64,000 bases of DNA from Nitrincola iocasae (GTDB lineage: Bacteria; Pseudomonadota; Gammaproteobacteria; Pseudomonadales; Balneatricaceae): contig NZ_CP044222.1 of the NCBI RefSeq assembly GCF_008727795.1, positions 2,666,001 to 2,730,000 of the forward strand, in the 5' to 3' direction. The notes beneath the pieces are model-generated. The model made no database searches. It saw nothing but the letters and a program-made list of their open reading frames with translations, and was not told the DNA's origin. Positions within the stretch are counted from its first letter, which is position 1. Each line of letters starts with the position of its first letter. Positions 43,498-52,599 of the stretch are shown here, one piece after another. A program made the position numbers and the translations under genes.

Positions 43498-43992
43498 TCA
43501 TTGCTGATAATGTTGCACAAACTGCTGTAGCTGCTCATCATGCAACTCGCCCATGTGCTCATTGACCAATCGTCCCTGTGCATCAAAAAACTGTGTGGTC
43601 GGCAAACCTCGCACCTGCATGGCCTGCAATGCAGCTTGTCGTGGGTCTAGTAATAAGTGCTCAAACGTCAATCCAGCGCTATCCAGATAATCAGTAATAA
43701 CATCCAGGGTTTCACCCTGATTGATCAAGACCAGCGTTAAGCCTTCCTTTTCGGCGTAACTTGCCAGCAGTGGCATCTCGCGGATACAGGGTGGGCACCA
43801 GGTCGCCCAGAAGTTAATCACCACCGGCTGCCCCTGAAAGTCATTCAGGTCCACAGGTTGCCCTTGCAGGTTGGATAGCACCAGCGAATCTGGCAGACTG
43901 CGGGACAACTTGGACTGTTGCAACCCCCAAAACACAGCGAGTCCAAATACCAATACTGCCACTATAAACAAAGGCCAATAATATCGTCGCAC
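43498..43992 (-). CDS. TlpA-like membrane-anchored thioredoxin
   Basis: A 164-residue protein with one N-terminal membrane anchor (7-24) and a periplasmic thioredoxin fold with active site WCPPC (Cys66, Cys69) and cis-Pro segment RGLPTTQF. It is a probable thiol-disulfide reductase of the TlpA/ResA kind. It follows the haem A/oxidase genes after a terminator, so it may be transcribed separately, but a role in copper-site or cytochrome c maturation of the neighbouring oxidase is reasonable (inference). Confidence 0.9.
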   Translation of the reverse strand: MRRYYWPLFIVAVLVFGLAVFWGLQQSKLSRSLPDSLVLSNLQGQPVDLNDFQGQPVVINFWATWCPPCIREMPLLASYAEKEGLTLVLINQGETLDVITDYLDSAGLTFEHLLLDPRQAALQAMQVRGLPTTQFFDAQGRLVNEHMGELHDEQLQQFVQHYQQ

Positions 43993-44015
43993 AGTGTCCC
44001 CTTAAGTTACTCAGT

Positions 44016-44056
44016 AATAAGGCCCTGGTTGAGTTCCCCCATACCAGGGCCTTATT
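44016..44056 (-). terminator. Terminator after the YIP1-like gene
   Basis: AATAAGGCCCTGGT (44016-44029) pairs perfectly with ACCAGGGCCTTATT (44043-44056), a 14-base stem with 13-base loop, followed on the minus strand by TTATTA-type sequence. It lies between the YIP1-like and TlpA-like genes. Confidence 0.75.
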
Positions 44057-44094
44057 GTGCCACAGATAACGTTCCTTTCGGGTAGAGTTACTGA

Positions 44095-44700
44095 TCAGCC
44101 TGAGACAAAACTCGGTGCTATCCCCAAGTCCCACAACACCACAGTGGATGCCAGCATACTCACCAGCACTACCATGCCCACCGTAAGGATCGATGTGGAA
44201 AACATAAAGCCCCTGTCAGCCGGGATATTCATCAATTCGGGCACACCGGAATAAAGAATGAAAACCGTGTAGGCCAGAGCCGCCAGACCGACCCCGACCA
44301 CAAACCACAACATCGGCCACAAGCCGGTAATACCAGCCAACAGCAGTGGTGTGGCAGTACAGGTGGCCAGCACCATGCAATGTTCCAGATCAGAATCAGC
44401 CCCGTAGGTTTTTTCCATCCAGTGAATCACATGCGCCATAAAAGCTACACCCACCAACAGTGCGATGTAAAACACCACGGCAATCAAAAACGCACTGCTG
44501 GTTGATAGTTTGACATAGGCTCCCGTACCTATACTCCAGCCAACCTGTGTTGTGCCGATAAAGAAAGATACCGGTGCTATGGCACAAAGCCACAACAGCG
44601 CATGGGTATAACATTCAACGAAGCTATAATTACGCTCGCGAATATTCGTCCAGATACTTTGTTGGTGAAACATAACACCACTGATTTGGTGTAGTAACAT
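44095..44700 (-). CDS. YIP1 family inner-membrane protein
   Basis: A 201-residue integral membrane protein with five hydrophobic helices and the YIP1-domain pattern (PxxxxG-type helix starts, central charged loop EKTYGADSDLEHC). Function of bacterial members is unknown. The ATG at 44700 has AAGGAG ten bases upstream. It starts about 90 bases after the cyoE stop and ends before a strong terminator, so it is probably the last gene of the oxidase transcript or a separate unit. Confidence 0.8.
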   Translation of the reverse strand: MLLHQISGVMFHQQSIWTNIRERNYSFVECYTHALLWLCAIAPVSFFIGTTQVGWSIGTGAYVKLSTSSAFLIAVVFYIALLVGVAFMAHVIHWMEKTYGADSDLEHCMVLATCTATPLLLAGITGLWPMLWFVVGVGLAALAYTVFILYSGVPELMNIPADRGFMFSTSILTVGMVVLVSMLASTVVLWDLGIAPSFVSG

Positions 44701-44789
44701 AGTGTATCTCCTTGGTGGCCCGGCCACCCTTATTGATCAGATCAAGGATCTGGTTATTATTATTTTTCACAGCATGAACACCTATTTTC

Positions 44790-45710
44790 TTAGAACACTA
44801 ATAGGACGTAATGATCCAGCAACAACCAACCAAATAGATATAAGATATAACGTATTGAAAACCAGAACGCAGCAAGAGGTGCCTTGGGATCATTGCCACG
44901 CCAGACTTTCCAGTTCCAATACATAAACCGGCTGTTCAGCAACACAATACCCAGTAAATAAATCCAGCCACTCATACCAGTAGCAAAGGGCATGAGTGTA
45001 GCTACTACCGTCAGCCACCCATATAACCAGATCTGTAAGCGGGTAAAATCAATACCGTGAGTCACCGGCAGCATGGGCACACCTGCCTTGGCGTACTCTT
45101 CACGCTTATGAATAGCCAATGCCCAAAAATGTGGTGGTGTCCAGGCAAAAATGATCAATACCAGTAATAAGGCATCCGGGTTAAGCTGACCGGTCATCGC
45201 GGTCCAACCTAACAAAGGGGGTGCAGCCCCCGCCAGTCCACCTATGGTGATATTTTGCGGGGTGGCATGTTTCAGAAATGCGGTGTAAATCACCGCGTAG
45301 CCAAGCAGGGCCATGGCTGTCAGCGCGGCTGTCATTGGATTCACTTCTATCCATAACAGCACCAAACCGGCCAATGACAATAACGAGGCGTACACAGCGG
45401 CCTGCCAGCCACGAATGCGTCCTTCAGCGACAGGCCGTCGGGAGGTTCTTAACATCAGCTTATCCAGGCGCTGATCCAGCAAATGATTGAATGCAGCAGC
45501 ACCCATTGCAGCCAGACCTATACCCAGCAGGCCTGTGACTACCCGCAGCATATCAGGTATACCGGGTACCGCCAGCGCCATACCCACAGCCGCACACACC
45601 AGCATCACCAGCACAACGCGTGGTTTACCCAGTTCGAAATAATCCCGGCCAAGACTCAGGTAGGCAGCTAATTCCTGCCGGGGATGAATAATCAGTTCTG
45701 TATTACGCAT
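44790..45710 (-). CDS. cyoE: Protohaem IX farnesyltransferase
   Basis: Haem O synthase (CyoE/CtaB) of 306 residues, a UbiA-family prenyltransferase with about eight membrane helices. The Asp-rich motif is NHLLDQRLDKLMLRTSRRP. It farnesylates protohaem to haem O, which CtaA then converts to haem A for the oxidase encoded upstream. The ATG at 45710 is chosen because GGAAGGTGG precedes it and the family begins here; upstream in-frame sequence is CtaA in another frame. Overlaps ctaA by eight bases. Confidence 0.95.
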   Translation of the reverse strand: MRNTELIIHPRQELAAYLSLGRDYFELGKPRVVLVMLVCAAVGMALAVPGIPDMLRVVTGLLGIGLAAMGAAAFNHLLDQRLDKLMLRTSRRPVAEGRIRGWQAAVYASLLSLAGLVLLWIEVNPMTAALTAMALLGYAVIYTAFLKHATPQNITIGGLAGAAPPLLGWTAMTGQLNPDALLLVLIIFAWTPPHFWALAIHKREEYAKAGVPMLPVTHGIDFTRLQIWLYGWLTVVATLMPFATGMSGWIYLLGIVLLNSRFMYWNWKVWRGNDPKAPLAAFWFSIRYILYLFGWLLLDHYVLLVF

Positions 45711-46767
45711 GAACCACCTTCCTGTAAGAAAACGCCGGTGATGCCGATTCAAGCCTCCCGAGCGACCAGCCACTGCGTAACAGCAGTAGCATAAGCAGTG
45801 CGGCACCGGCGGTATGCAACAAAGCCACCGATAGAGGCAAGGCATTCAATACCAGAATAATGCCCAATGACACCTGCAGCAGATAGGTACCCAGAGCTGC
45901 CAGCAACCAGCGACGAGCCCCCGTGTGATGTTTGTAGTGTAACGTCAAGAGGATCAGCCCCAATCCCAGCGCCAGCGCTCCCAGGCGGTGAGTATAATGA
46001 ATTGCCGTGCGGGCACCGGCATGCAACTGGCCATAGAGATAATTGGGACCCACCTCTTGCGTCAAATGAAAGCCTTCATCAAAATCGATATAGTCAGGCC
46101 ACCATTCATTGTTGCAGGTAGGAAAACCAGTGCAGGCAATGCCGGCATAATTGCTTGATGTCCAGCCCCCTAAAGCGACCTGAGCCACCAACAAAAAGCC
46201 CACCAGCCACCAAAGCCCGGGCAGGCGTATAGGCCGACGATCAGACTGGCGGCAGGCTTTTAATCGGAAATACAGCCAGAAAAAGCAAGCAAGCACCGTA
46301 AACCCACCCAACAGATGCAGCGTGACAACCTGTGGCCAGAGTTGCAGGGTAACCGTCCAGGCACCGAAGGCACCCTGCAGACAAATGATGCCCAGCAAAA
46401 CCCAACTAACCGCAACCGGGTAATCCTGAATATGGCGGTTCTTCCAAGCCATCCAGGCCAGTGTCAATGCCACCAAACCGAGACCTGAAGCGATATAACG
46501 ATGAAACATTTCCATCCAGGCTTTAAAAGGATCAAGAGGGAGATCGGGGGCAAAACCTGCCGCACGCTGCGCATCCGGAACTACCAGTGCCCCATAGCAA
46601 CCAGGCCAATCGGGGCAACCCAGTCCGGCGTCAACCAGGCGCGTCCAAACCCCGACCAAAATAACCACGAAGGTAAAGCAACCCCCTATAGCTGCCAGAT
46701 ACATGGCTCGATTCACCGCTGGTCCAGAGCGGCCCTGGAGGCTGTTATCAGATCGCACCATCATCAC
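45703..46767 (-). CDS. ctaA: Haem A synthase
   Basis: CtaA/COX15 of 354 residues, eight membrane helices. Haem-ligand histidines lie in MFHRYIAS, VTLHLLGG, IHYTHR and LLHTAGA, with cysteine loops GLGCPDWPGCYG and CTGFPTCNN. It oxidises haem O to haem A. Three consecutive ATGs after AAGAGG leave the exact start uncertain by two codons. It overlaps cyoE (eight bases) and follows the small anchored protein by 40 bases. Confidence 0.95.
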   Translation of the reverse strand: MMMVRSDNSLQGRSGPAVNRAMYLAAIGGCFTFVVILVGVWTRLVDAGLGCPDWPGCYGALVVPDAQRAAGFAPDLPLDPFKAWMEMFHRYIASGLGLVALTLAWMAWKNRHIQDYPVAVSWVLLGIICLQGAFGAWTVTLQLWPQVVTLHLLGGFTVLACFFWLYFRLKACRQSDRRPIRLPGLWWLVGFLLVAQVALGGWTSSNYAGIACTGFPTCNNEWWPDYIDFDEGFHLTQEVGPNYLYGQLHAGARTAIHYTHRLGALALGLGLILLTLHYKHHTGARRWLLAALGTYLLQVSLGIILVLNALPLSVALLHTAGAALLMLLLLRSGWSLGRLESASPAFSYRKVVHA

Positions 46768-46807
46768 CTCTTATTATCGTTATCCAGTTACAACTATAGC
46801 AGTCATT

Positions 46808-47305
46808 TCATTCGGGGTTGCGCTTCAGCAAACGTTGCAGATCTTTATGAACATCCCGTACCTCAACAAATGCCGGATAACGCGTGACCACGATTCCCTG
46901 CGGATCAACCAGCCATACCTGAAAATCTTCAACCCAATCGGGTCGACTTTCCTGCCACAAAAGCCTGGCCTCTCCCGGTAAAACATCTTGATCCTGACCG
47001 GTCAGTCGCAAGCGCTCTACCCGAATAGCCTCGCGTCCAAGCGCACGGTGCATACGCCACCACTGATCAGCCTGGGCCTGGCAATCAGGGCCGCAGGTGT
47101 CTGGGGCACTCCAGACCAGCAACCATCGGTCATTGGCCTGCCAGTCCAGAGGCCACTCGCTCAAAGGCGGAAGCTGGTGGTGAAGCTCTCCATTGGCGAC
47201 ATCTGTTTCAGGAATGCCGACTTGCCAATGCAGCATGGCCCAAGCCATCGGCATAGGTGCAGCAAGAATCAGAATCAAAAGAATTAGCTTGATACGCGCT
47301 TTCAT
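46808..47305 (-). CDS. Membrane-anchored hypothetical protein of the oxidase cluster
   Basis: A 165-residue protein with an N-terminal anchor (5-24) and a periplasmic domain with a thioredoxin-like look (WLLVWSAPDTCGPDCQAQ, then FQVWLVDPQGIVVTRYP). The CxxxC-type pair (Cys71, Cys75 region) recalls Sco-type copper chaperones, though the Sco motif is not intact. An equivalent gene is remembered at this position in pseudomonads (PA0111). It overlaps the SURF1 gene by four bases. A role in oxidase assembly is inferred from position. Confidence 0.72.
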   Translation of the reverse strand: MKARIKLILLILILAAPMPMAWAMLHWQVGIPETDVANGELHHQLPPLSEWPLDWQANDRWLLVWSAPDTCGPDCQAQADQWWRMHRALGREAIRVERLRLTGQDQDVLPGEARLLWQESRPDWVEDFQVWLVDPQGIVVTRYPAFVEVRDVHKDLQRLLKRNPE

Positions 47306-48060
47306 ACGTTATCCTGCTGACAGGTTTTACAATACAGAACACGATGCCCTATCACCGCGACTACCAAGGCAAGCAGCGCCAGACAAAGCCACTGAACAGC
47401 ATAAGCGATATGCCGTTCAGGTGGCATTTGACTGGGTTTCCACCAGGCAGCCAACTGCCCATCACCGGCGTTCTGATGTACTACGCCCTGAAAATGCGGC
47501 GCGGACAAATGACTCCAGGGACTTAAAGCAATAGACTGTAAGCGATTACCTTCACGGTTATCACCGAAGACCAGATTGCCCTGCTGAAGCGTTTGCCAGT
47601 AGCCCCTTACCTCCAGAGAAGCCTCCGGCGTGTCCACTTCGGGTTCAACGCGGCGATCAACCACCGTTGGAATGAAACCACGCTGTATCAGCCACCAATG
47701 CCCTGAATCAGCCAGAAAAGGCGTCAATACAGCGACTCCAACTTGCCCTTGTAAAACCCGGTTATCCAGCCACAGGGTTTCCTCAGCCAGAAAGCGTCCG
47801 GTCAGGGTCACTTGTGCCAGGTTTTCAGGCTCTATCACCGGGTTATAAAGCATCTCGGTTGCGGCCCACTGTGTCAGCAACTCGGTTTTTTCTGCGGCGC
47901 GCTGCCACTGCCAATTTGCCAGTGCCAAGCCAACTAACATCAGACTTATCCATAACCCCCACCATAACCCCAGACTGATAAGACGCTTGACCTGCGGCGC
48001 GTTTTTTGATCGACTGAATACTTTATAACCCCTGCGCTTCAGCGCTCCGGAGTGATTCAT
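47302..48060 (-). CDS. SURF1 family cytochrome oxidase biogenesis protein
   Basis: SURF1 of 252 residues with two membrane helices (about 35-53 and near 230) and a periplasmic domain (NWQWQRAAEKTELL, GRFLAEETLWLDNR, GVAVLTPF, LIQRGF, HIAYAVQWLCLAL at the end). It assists haem A insertion into subunit I. The ATG at 48060 is chosen because CAGGAG lies seven bases upstream. This start overlaps, on the other strand, the start of a small gene (CATG 48058-48061). Longer in-frame starts exist upstream but lack family similarity. Confidence 0.92.
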   Translation of the reverse strand: MNHSGALKRRGYKVFSRSKNAPQVKRLISLGLWWGLWISLMLVGLALANWQWQRAAEKTELLTQWAATEMLYNPVIEPENLAQVTLTGRFLAEETLWLDNRVLQGQVGVAVLTPFLADSGHWWLIQRGFIPTVVDRRVEPEVDTPEASLEVRGYWQTLQQGNLVFGDNREGNRLQSIALSPWSHLSAPHFQGVVHQNAGDGQLAAWWKPSQMPPERHIAYAVQWLCLALLALVVAVIGHRVLYCKTCQQDNV

Positions 48061-48247
48061 GCTAAAGCTCCTGATAGCCCTCACCTTTATTGCCATGTTA
48101 ATCAGTCTGGCGGCTGGTGCCGGTTTTTTGCTTAAAGACGCGTCTACGTCAAAACGCACTCTGACCTCACTGAAACTACGAATCACTCTGGCCGTGGTAC
48201 TGATGATCCTGTTGGTCTATGGATTTTCCCAAGGACTGCTCAACTGA
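48059..48247 (+). CDS. Twin-transmembrane small protein (DUF2909-like)
   Basis: A 62-residue protein with two membrane helices (2-24 and 42-60) joined by a basic loop (DASTSKRTLTSLKLR). The family, DUF2909, is remembered at this place next to cox genes in pseudomonads. It is encoded antisense inside the minus-strand oxidase operon, between coxC and SURF1. GGAG lies six bases before its ATG, which overlaps the SURF1 ATG. Function unknown; it could be an oxidase accessory peptide. Confidence 0.85.
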   Translation: MLKLLIALTFIAMLISLAAGAGFLLKDASTSKRTLTSLKLRITLAVVLMILLVYGFSQGLLN

Positions 48248-48259
48248 ATAACCTCACAT

Positions 48260-49117
48260 TCAGAACACATAGACAAACAGGAACAATCCGATCCATACAA
48301 CATCGACAAAGTGCCAGTACCAGGCTCCGGCTTCAAAAGCAAAATGCTTATCGGCACTGAAATGGCCTTTCATCACCCGCATTAACAGAACGGCCAACAC
48401 GATGGCACCAATGGTCACATGCAGCCCATGAAACCCCGTCAAGATGAAAAAGGTTGAACCATAAATACCTGCCTGCAGAGTTAATCCGAGATGGTTCCAG
48501 GCTTCAACATACTCGACGCCCTGAATAACCAGAAACACACTCCCTAACACCAGGGTAACGATTAACCAGTTACGTAGCTTAAGTCGTTCCCCCGCTTTCA
48601 GTGCATGATGCGCAATAGTCAGAGTCACACTGGATGACACCAGTAGCAGGGTATTGATCAAAGGCAGGGTCCAGGGATTGACCAGGGCGGTGGGTCCACC
48701 GATGCTCGGATCCGGTGTCTGCATTAACGGCCAGCTGGCAGTAAATTCAGGCCAGAGTAATGCTGTCACCCCCTTCGCGCCCTGACCATCCAGCCAAGGC
48801 AAGGCGAACACCCGAACATAGAACAAGGCACCAAAAAAAGCGGCAAAAAACATCACTTCCGAGAAGATAAACCAGGCCATACCCTGTCGAAATGAACGAT
48901 CCATCTGACTATCGTACAGCCCACCCATTGATTCCCTGACCACATCACTAAACCAACCATACATGACTAAGGCGATACCGATCAGACCTGCCAGCAAAAA
49001 CGGCAAGCCGGTTCCAAAACTCATTAATGAGGCGGCACCTATAGCCGTACTGGCCATTACCGCAACTGCAATAATCGGCCATTTACTGGTTGGGGGAACA
49101 TAATATTGACTAGTCAC
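48260..49117 (-). CDS. coxC: Cytochrome c oxidase subunit III
   Basis: Subunit III of 285 residues, seven helices, with SEVMFFAAFFGALFYVR, LVSSSVTLTIAHHAL, GFHGLHVTIGA and the terminal AGAWYWHFVDVVWIGLF. It binds lipid and stabilises proton uptake by subunit I. A GTG start at 49117 is chosen because GGGAGG sits five bases upstream; the in-frame ATG at 49144 lies deep in ctaG. Overlaps the ctaG stop by eight bases. Confidence 0.95.
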   Translation of the reverse strand: MTSQYYVPPTSKWPIIAVAVMASTAIGAASLMSFGTGLPFLLAGLIGIALVMYGWFSDVVRESMGGLYDSQMDRSFRQGMAWFIFSEVMFFAAFFGALFYVRVFALPWLDGQGAKGVTALLWPEFTASWPLMQTPDPSIGGPTALVNPWTLPLINTLLLVSSSVTLTIAHHALKAGERLKLRNWLIVTLVLGSVFLVIQGVEYVEAWNHLGLTLQAGIYGSTFFILTGFHGLHVTIGAIVLAVLLMRVMKGHFSADKHFAFEAGAWYWHFVDVVWIGLFLFVYVF

Positions 49118-49673
49118 GAAAACCTCCCAGGGCAACCACTTCATCCATCGGATAGAGCGTGTAAGCCAGTGTTAGTGTTTTTATATCATCAGGCAGATCA
49201 GGATCGATCTGAAACACCAGGGGTAACTGTACCGTTTCACCCGCCTTCAACCACTGTTGCTCGAAGCAGAAACACTCCATTTTGCGAAAGTGTCTGGCAC
49301 CGGCTGACGGAGTGATACTGGGCACCGCACGGCTGGAACTACGCGTATCACCGACGTTAGTGAACTGAAAACGCGCCTGAGAGATCTGTCCGGGATGTAC
49401 CGTCACCACCGAATCCAATGCCTCCAGTCGCCAAGTCAAACCACTACCACTGCGAGCCACCAGTTGGACGCGTATCTGACGCGATTCATCCACGCCTTTA
49501 GCACTGATGATCTGGGCTGACTCGGCGGTTTTTCCGTTTAATCCGGTCACTTCACAGAAAACGTCATACAGCGGTATCAGCGCCAGGGTGAAACCCACCA
49601 TGCCCAGTAGCACCCAAAGTGTCTTTTTAACAGTTCGCTGTACACCGGCTTGAGCCGTTTGGCTGACACTCAT
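49110..49673 (-). CDS. ctaG: Cytochrome c oxidase assembly protein CtaG (Cox11)
   Basis: A 187-residue copper chaperone with one N-terminal helix (about 18-37) and a periplasmic Ig-like domain bearing the copper-binding CFCFEQQ motif. It delivers copper to the CuB site of subunit I. It lies 21 bases after coxA and overlaps coxC, as in alpha- and gammaproteobacterial aa3/caa3 operons. Confidence 0.95.
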   Translation of the reverse strand: MSVSQTAQAGVQRTVKKTLWVLLGMVGFTLALIPLYDVFCEVTGLNGKTAESAQIISAKGVDESRQIRVQLVARSGSGLTWRLEALDSVVTVHPGQISQARFQFTNVGDTRSSSRAVPSITPSAGARHFRKMECFCFEQQWLKAGETVQLPLVFQIDPDLPDDIKTLTLAYTLYPMDEVVALGGFRD

Positions 49674-49694
49674 AGCGATCCCCTGGCATCCATA

Positions 49695-51350
49695 CTAGTG
49701 TCGACTCGGCGAATCAGTTGCCGGGTCATACGCGGGCGGCGTGTCAAAGGTATGTAGTGGTGCTGGACTAGGCACAGTCCACTCCAGACCTTCGGCGCCC
49801 TCCCAGGCTTTCGCGGGTGCTTTCTCACCACCCCGTATGGCTTTAACCAGTACCCAGACAAAGATCAGTTGCGAGAAACCGAACATAAAACCACCAATCG
49901 ATGAAATCATATTAAAATCAGCGAATTGCAGGGCATAGTCGGGAATACGGCGGGGCATACCAGCCAGTCCGGAAAAATGCATCGGGAAGAAGGTCAGATT
50001 GACCCCGATCACTGACATCCAGAAATGCCATTTGCCCAGGGTTTCATTGGCATAATGCCCGGTCCACTTTGGCATCCAGTAATAGGCAGCAGCCATAATG
50101 GCGAACAGAGCTCCCGGCACCAGTACATAATGAAAATGTGCCACTACAAAGTAGGTATCGTGGTACTGGAAGTCGGCCGGTACTATCGCCAGCATTACCC
50201 CGGACAAGCCACCAATGGTGAACATGACGATAAACCCCAGCGCAAACAGCATAGGCACGTCAAAGGTAATCGACCCTCTGAACAGCGTGGCAATCCAGTT
50301 GAATACCTTAACCCCGGTCGGCACAGCGATCAGCATGGTCGAATACATAAAGAAGAGCTCCGCCGTGAGCGGTAAACCGACCGCAAACATGTGGTGAGCC
50401 CACACCAGGAACGACAGTATGGCAATGGATGCCGTGGCATAGACCATGGAAGCATAACCAAACAAGCGCTTACGGGCGAAGGTCGGTACGATCAGTGACA
50501 CGATGCCGAACGCGGGCAAAATCATGATGTATACTTCCGGATGGCCAAAAAACCAAAACAGATGCTGAAACAATACCGGATCACCACCACCGGCGGCGTT
50601 GAAAAAGCTGGTACCGAAGTTGATATCCATAAGCATCATGGTGACAACACCAGCCAGTACCGGCATCACTGCTATCAGTAAGAAAGCGGTGATCAGCCAG
50701 GTCCAGACAAACAGCGACATATCCATCAAGCGCATGCCCGGTGTACGCAGATTCAGAATAGTCGCAATAATATTAATGGCACCGAGAATAGAACTGATCC
50801 CGGCCAGATGAATCGATATGATGAAGAAACTGGTTGATGGCGGTGCGAAAGTGGTCGACAGGGGCGCATAGAAAGTCCAGCCAAAGTTGGGGCCGCCGCC
50901 TTCCATAAACAGGGTGGATAACAGAATCCCGAAGGCCACCGGCAATAACCAGAAACTAAAGTTATTCAAGCGTGGCAAGGCCATATCCGGTGCCCCAACC
51001 TGTAGCGGAATCATCCAGTTGGCCAAACCGACAAAGGCAGGCATGATCGCACCGAACACCATGATCAGGCCGTGCATGGTGGTCATCTGATTAAAAAATT
51101 CTGGCTGAATATACTGCATGCCCGGCTGGAAAAGCTCAGCACGAATCACCAGTGCCAAGGTGCCACCAATAAACAGCATCAACAGCGAGAACAACAGATA
51201 GAGGGAGCCTATCTCTTTATGATTGGTGGTTAATAGCCAACGCATTATGCCGGTCGGTCCATGGCTTGCATGACTTGTGTGTGCTGCCTCATCCTGTGCA
51301 ACATCACTGACACTTTGCTGAACAGTCGCTTGCGATGTATCAGACGCCAT
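49695..51350 (-). CDS. coxA: Cytochrome c oxidase subunit I
   Basis: Catalytic subunit of 551 residues, 12 helices. The Tyr-His crosslink region is FGHPEVYIMILPAFG, copper and haem a3 ligands are in VWAHHMFAVG and HDTYFVVAHFHYVL, and the K/D-channel family A marks are present. The first 35 residues are an extra hydrophilic tail rich in Gln and His. AGAGG precedes the ATG; it starts 15 bases after coxB. Confidence 0.97.
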   Translation of the reverse strand: MASDTSQATVQQSVSDVAQDEAAHTSHASHGPTGIMRWLLTTNHKEIGSLYLLFSLLMLFIGGTLALVIRAELFQPGMQYIQPEFFNQMTTMHGLIMVFGAIMPAFVGLANWMIPLQVGAPDMALPRLNNFSFWLLPVAFGILLSTLFMEGGGPNFGWTFYAPLSTTFAPPSTSFFIISIHLAGISSILGAINIIATILNLRTPGMRLMDMSLFVWTWLITAFLLIAVMPVLAGVVTMMLMDINFGTSFFNAAGGGDPVLFQHLFWFFGHPEVYIMILPAFGIVSLIVPTFARKRLFGYASMVYATASIAILSFLVWAHHMFAVGLPLTAELFFMYSTMLIAVPTGVKVFNWIATLFRGSITFDVPMLFALGFIVMFTIGGLSGVMLAIVPADFQYHDTYFVVAHFHYVLVPGALFAIMAAAYYWMPKWTGHYANETLGKWHFWMSVIGVNLTFFPMHFSGLAGMPRRIPDYALQFADFNMISSIGGFMFGFSQLIFVWVLVKAIRGGEKAPAKAWEGAEGLEWTVPSPAPLHTFDTPPAYDPATDSPSRH

Positions 51351-51365
51351 AACATTAACCTCTTT

Positions 51366-52511
51366 TTATTGTGTTTCCAGCAAAGCACTCACGGCGGATG
51401 GCTGCACAAGTTCACCCGTATCATTGCCCCAGGCATTACGTTCATAAGTGATCACCGCCGCAATTTCGGCTGCTGACAGGGTCGCACCAAAAGCAGGCAT
51501 GGCGGTGCCTGTTTTACCATGCAAAACGATTGCCTTATGTGCATCCATGGAATTTGGGTCTGTCGCAATAGCACTGCCAGCCAACGCCGGGAACATCGGA
51601 GGTAACCCCTGTCCTTCAGGCTGATGGCAAGCGGCGCAATAAGTATTATAGGTTGCCATACCCCGTTCCATTAGCTCATCCATCTCCCATTCGCGGTCGG
51701 AACCAGCCGCTTCTACTGCAGCGGCCTCGCGACGACTATCCAGCCAGGCGACATAGTCCTCGGGAGTAACCGCTTTAACCTCAATCGGCATAAAACCGTG
51801 ATCCCGACCACACAACTCAGCACATTGACCACGGTAAGTACCCGGTTCATCAATCTCGAACCAGCTTTCATTGACAAAACCAGGAATCGCGTCCTTCTTA
51901 ACCGCCAGGTCAGGTACCCACCAGGAATGAATCACATCATTGGCAGTCAGCAACACCCGGATCTTCTTACCGGTCGGCACCACCATAGGCTCATCCACCT
52001 CAAGCAGGTAGTTATCACTCTTGATATCCGTTTCGTAAATCTGCTCTCTTGGAGTTGCCAGATTACTGAAAAAGCTGACATCTTCTTCAAGGTATTCATA
52101 ACGCCAGCGCCATTGAAACCCGGTCACCAATACATCAATGTCAGCCTCAGAAACGTCATACATTTTTTTCAGGGTAGCGGTTGCGGGTACTGCCATCAGC
52201 ACCAGTATCACCAAGGGAATCGCCGTCCAGATGATCTCAACGGTGGTGTTTTCATGAAAATGTGCCGCGTTTGCCCCTTTGGACTTACGGTAGGCTATCA
52301 GCGAATAGAACATAACCCCGAAGACCACCACGGCAATCACCACACAGATCCACAATATGATCATGTGCAGTCCATACACTTCCCGACTGATCTCGGTGAC
52401 ACCGTCCGGCATATTCCATCCGGATGAGGTATTTATTGATGACGCCTGTGCAAAGCCAGCAAATAATGACAGAAGCACGGCACGGAAAACTGTGCGAATG
52501 AGTTGGCCCAT
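51366..52511 (-). CDS. coxB: Cytochrome c oxidase subunit II with fused cytochrome c domain
   Basis: A 381-residue caa3-type subunit II. Signal peptide (1-22), two helices (about 45-65 and 90-110), the CuA cupredoxin domain with HSWWVPDLAVK and CAELCGRDHGFMPIEV, then a C-terminal cytochrome c domain with CAACH haem site and distal Met in MPAFG. The fused cytochrome suggests electrons arrive from a soluble or membrane cytochrome c. The ATG at 52511 is preferred over a TTG one codon earlier; a run of G precedes it. Confidence 0.96.
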   Translation of the reverse strand: MGQLIRTVFRAVLLSLFAGFAQASSINTSSGWNMPDGVTEISREVYGLHMIILWICVVIAVVVFGVMFYSLIAYRKSKGANAAHFHENTTVEIIWTAIPLVILVLMAVPATATLKKMYDVSEADIDVLVTGFQWRWRYEYLEEDVSFFSNLATPREQIYETDIKSDNYLLEVDEPMVVPTGKKIRVLLTANDVIHSWWVPDLAVKKDAIPGFVNESWFEIDEPGTYRGQCAELCGRDHGFMPIEVKAVTPEDYVAWLDSRREAAAVEAAGSDREWEMDELMERGMATYNTYCAACHQPEGQGLPPMFPALAGSAIATDPNSMDAHKAIVLHGKTGTAMPAFGATLSAAEIAAVITYERNAWGNDTGELVQPSAVSALLETQ

Positions 52512-52599
52512 CAATCCCCCCTTTATTTTTATGAATAAGGAAATGCAGCCAGTATTTAGTTAAGTTGAGTATAGACAGGAAATGAAAAGGTGCAATTAT

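Noticed and set aside
49670..49861. Minus-strand 63-codon ORF overlapping the end of coxA
   Set aside because: It is an out-of-frame read of the coxA 3' end and the short coxA-ctaG gap, with no ribosome site or family likeness.
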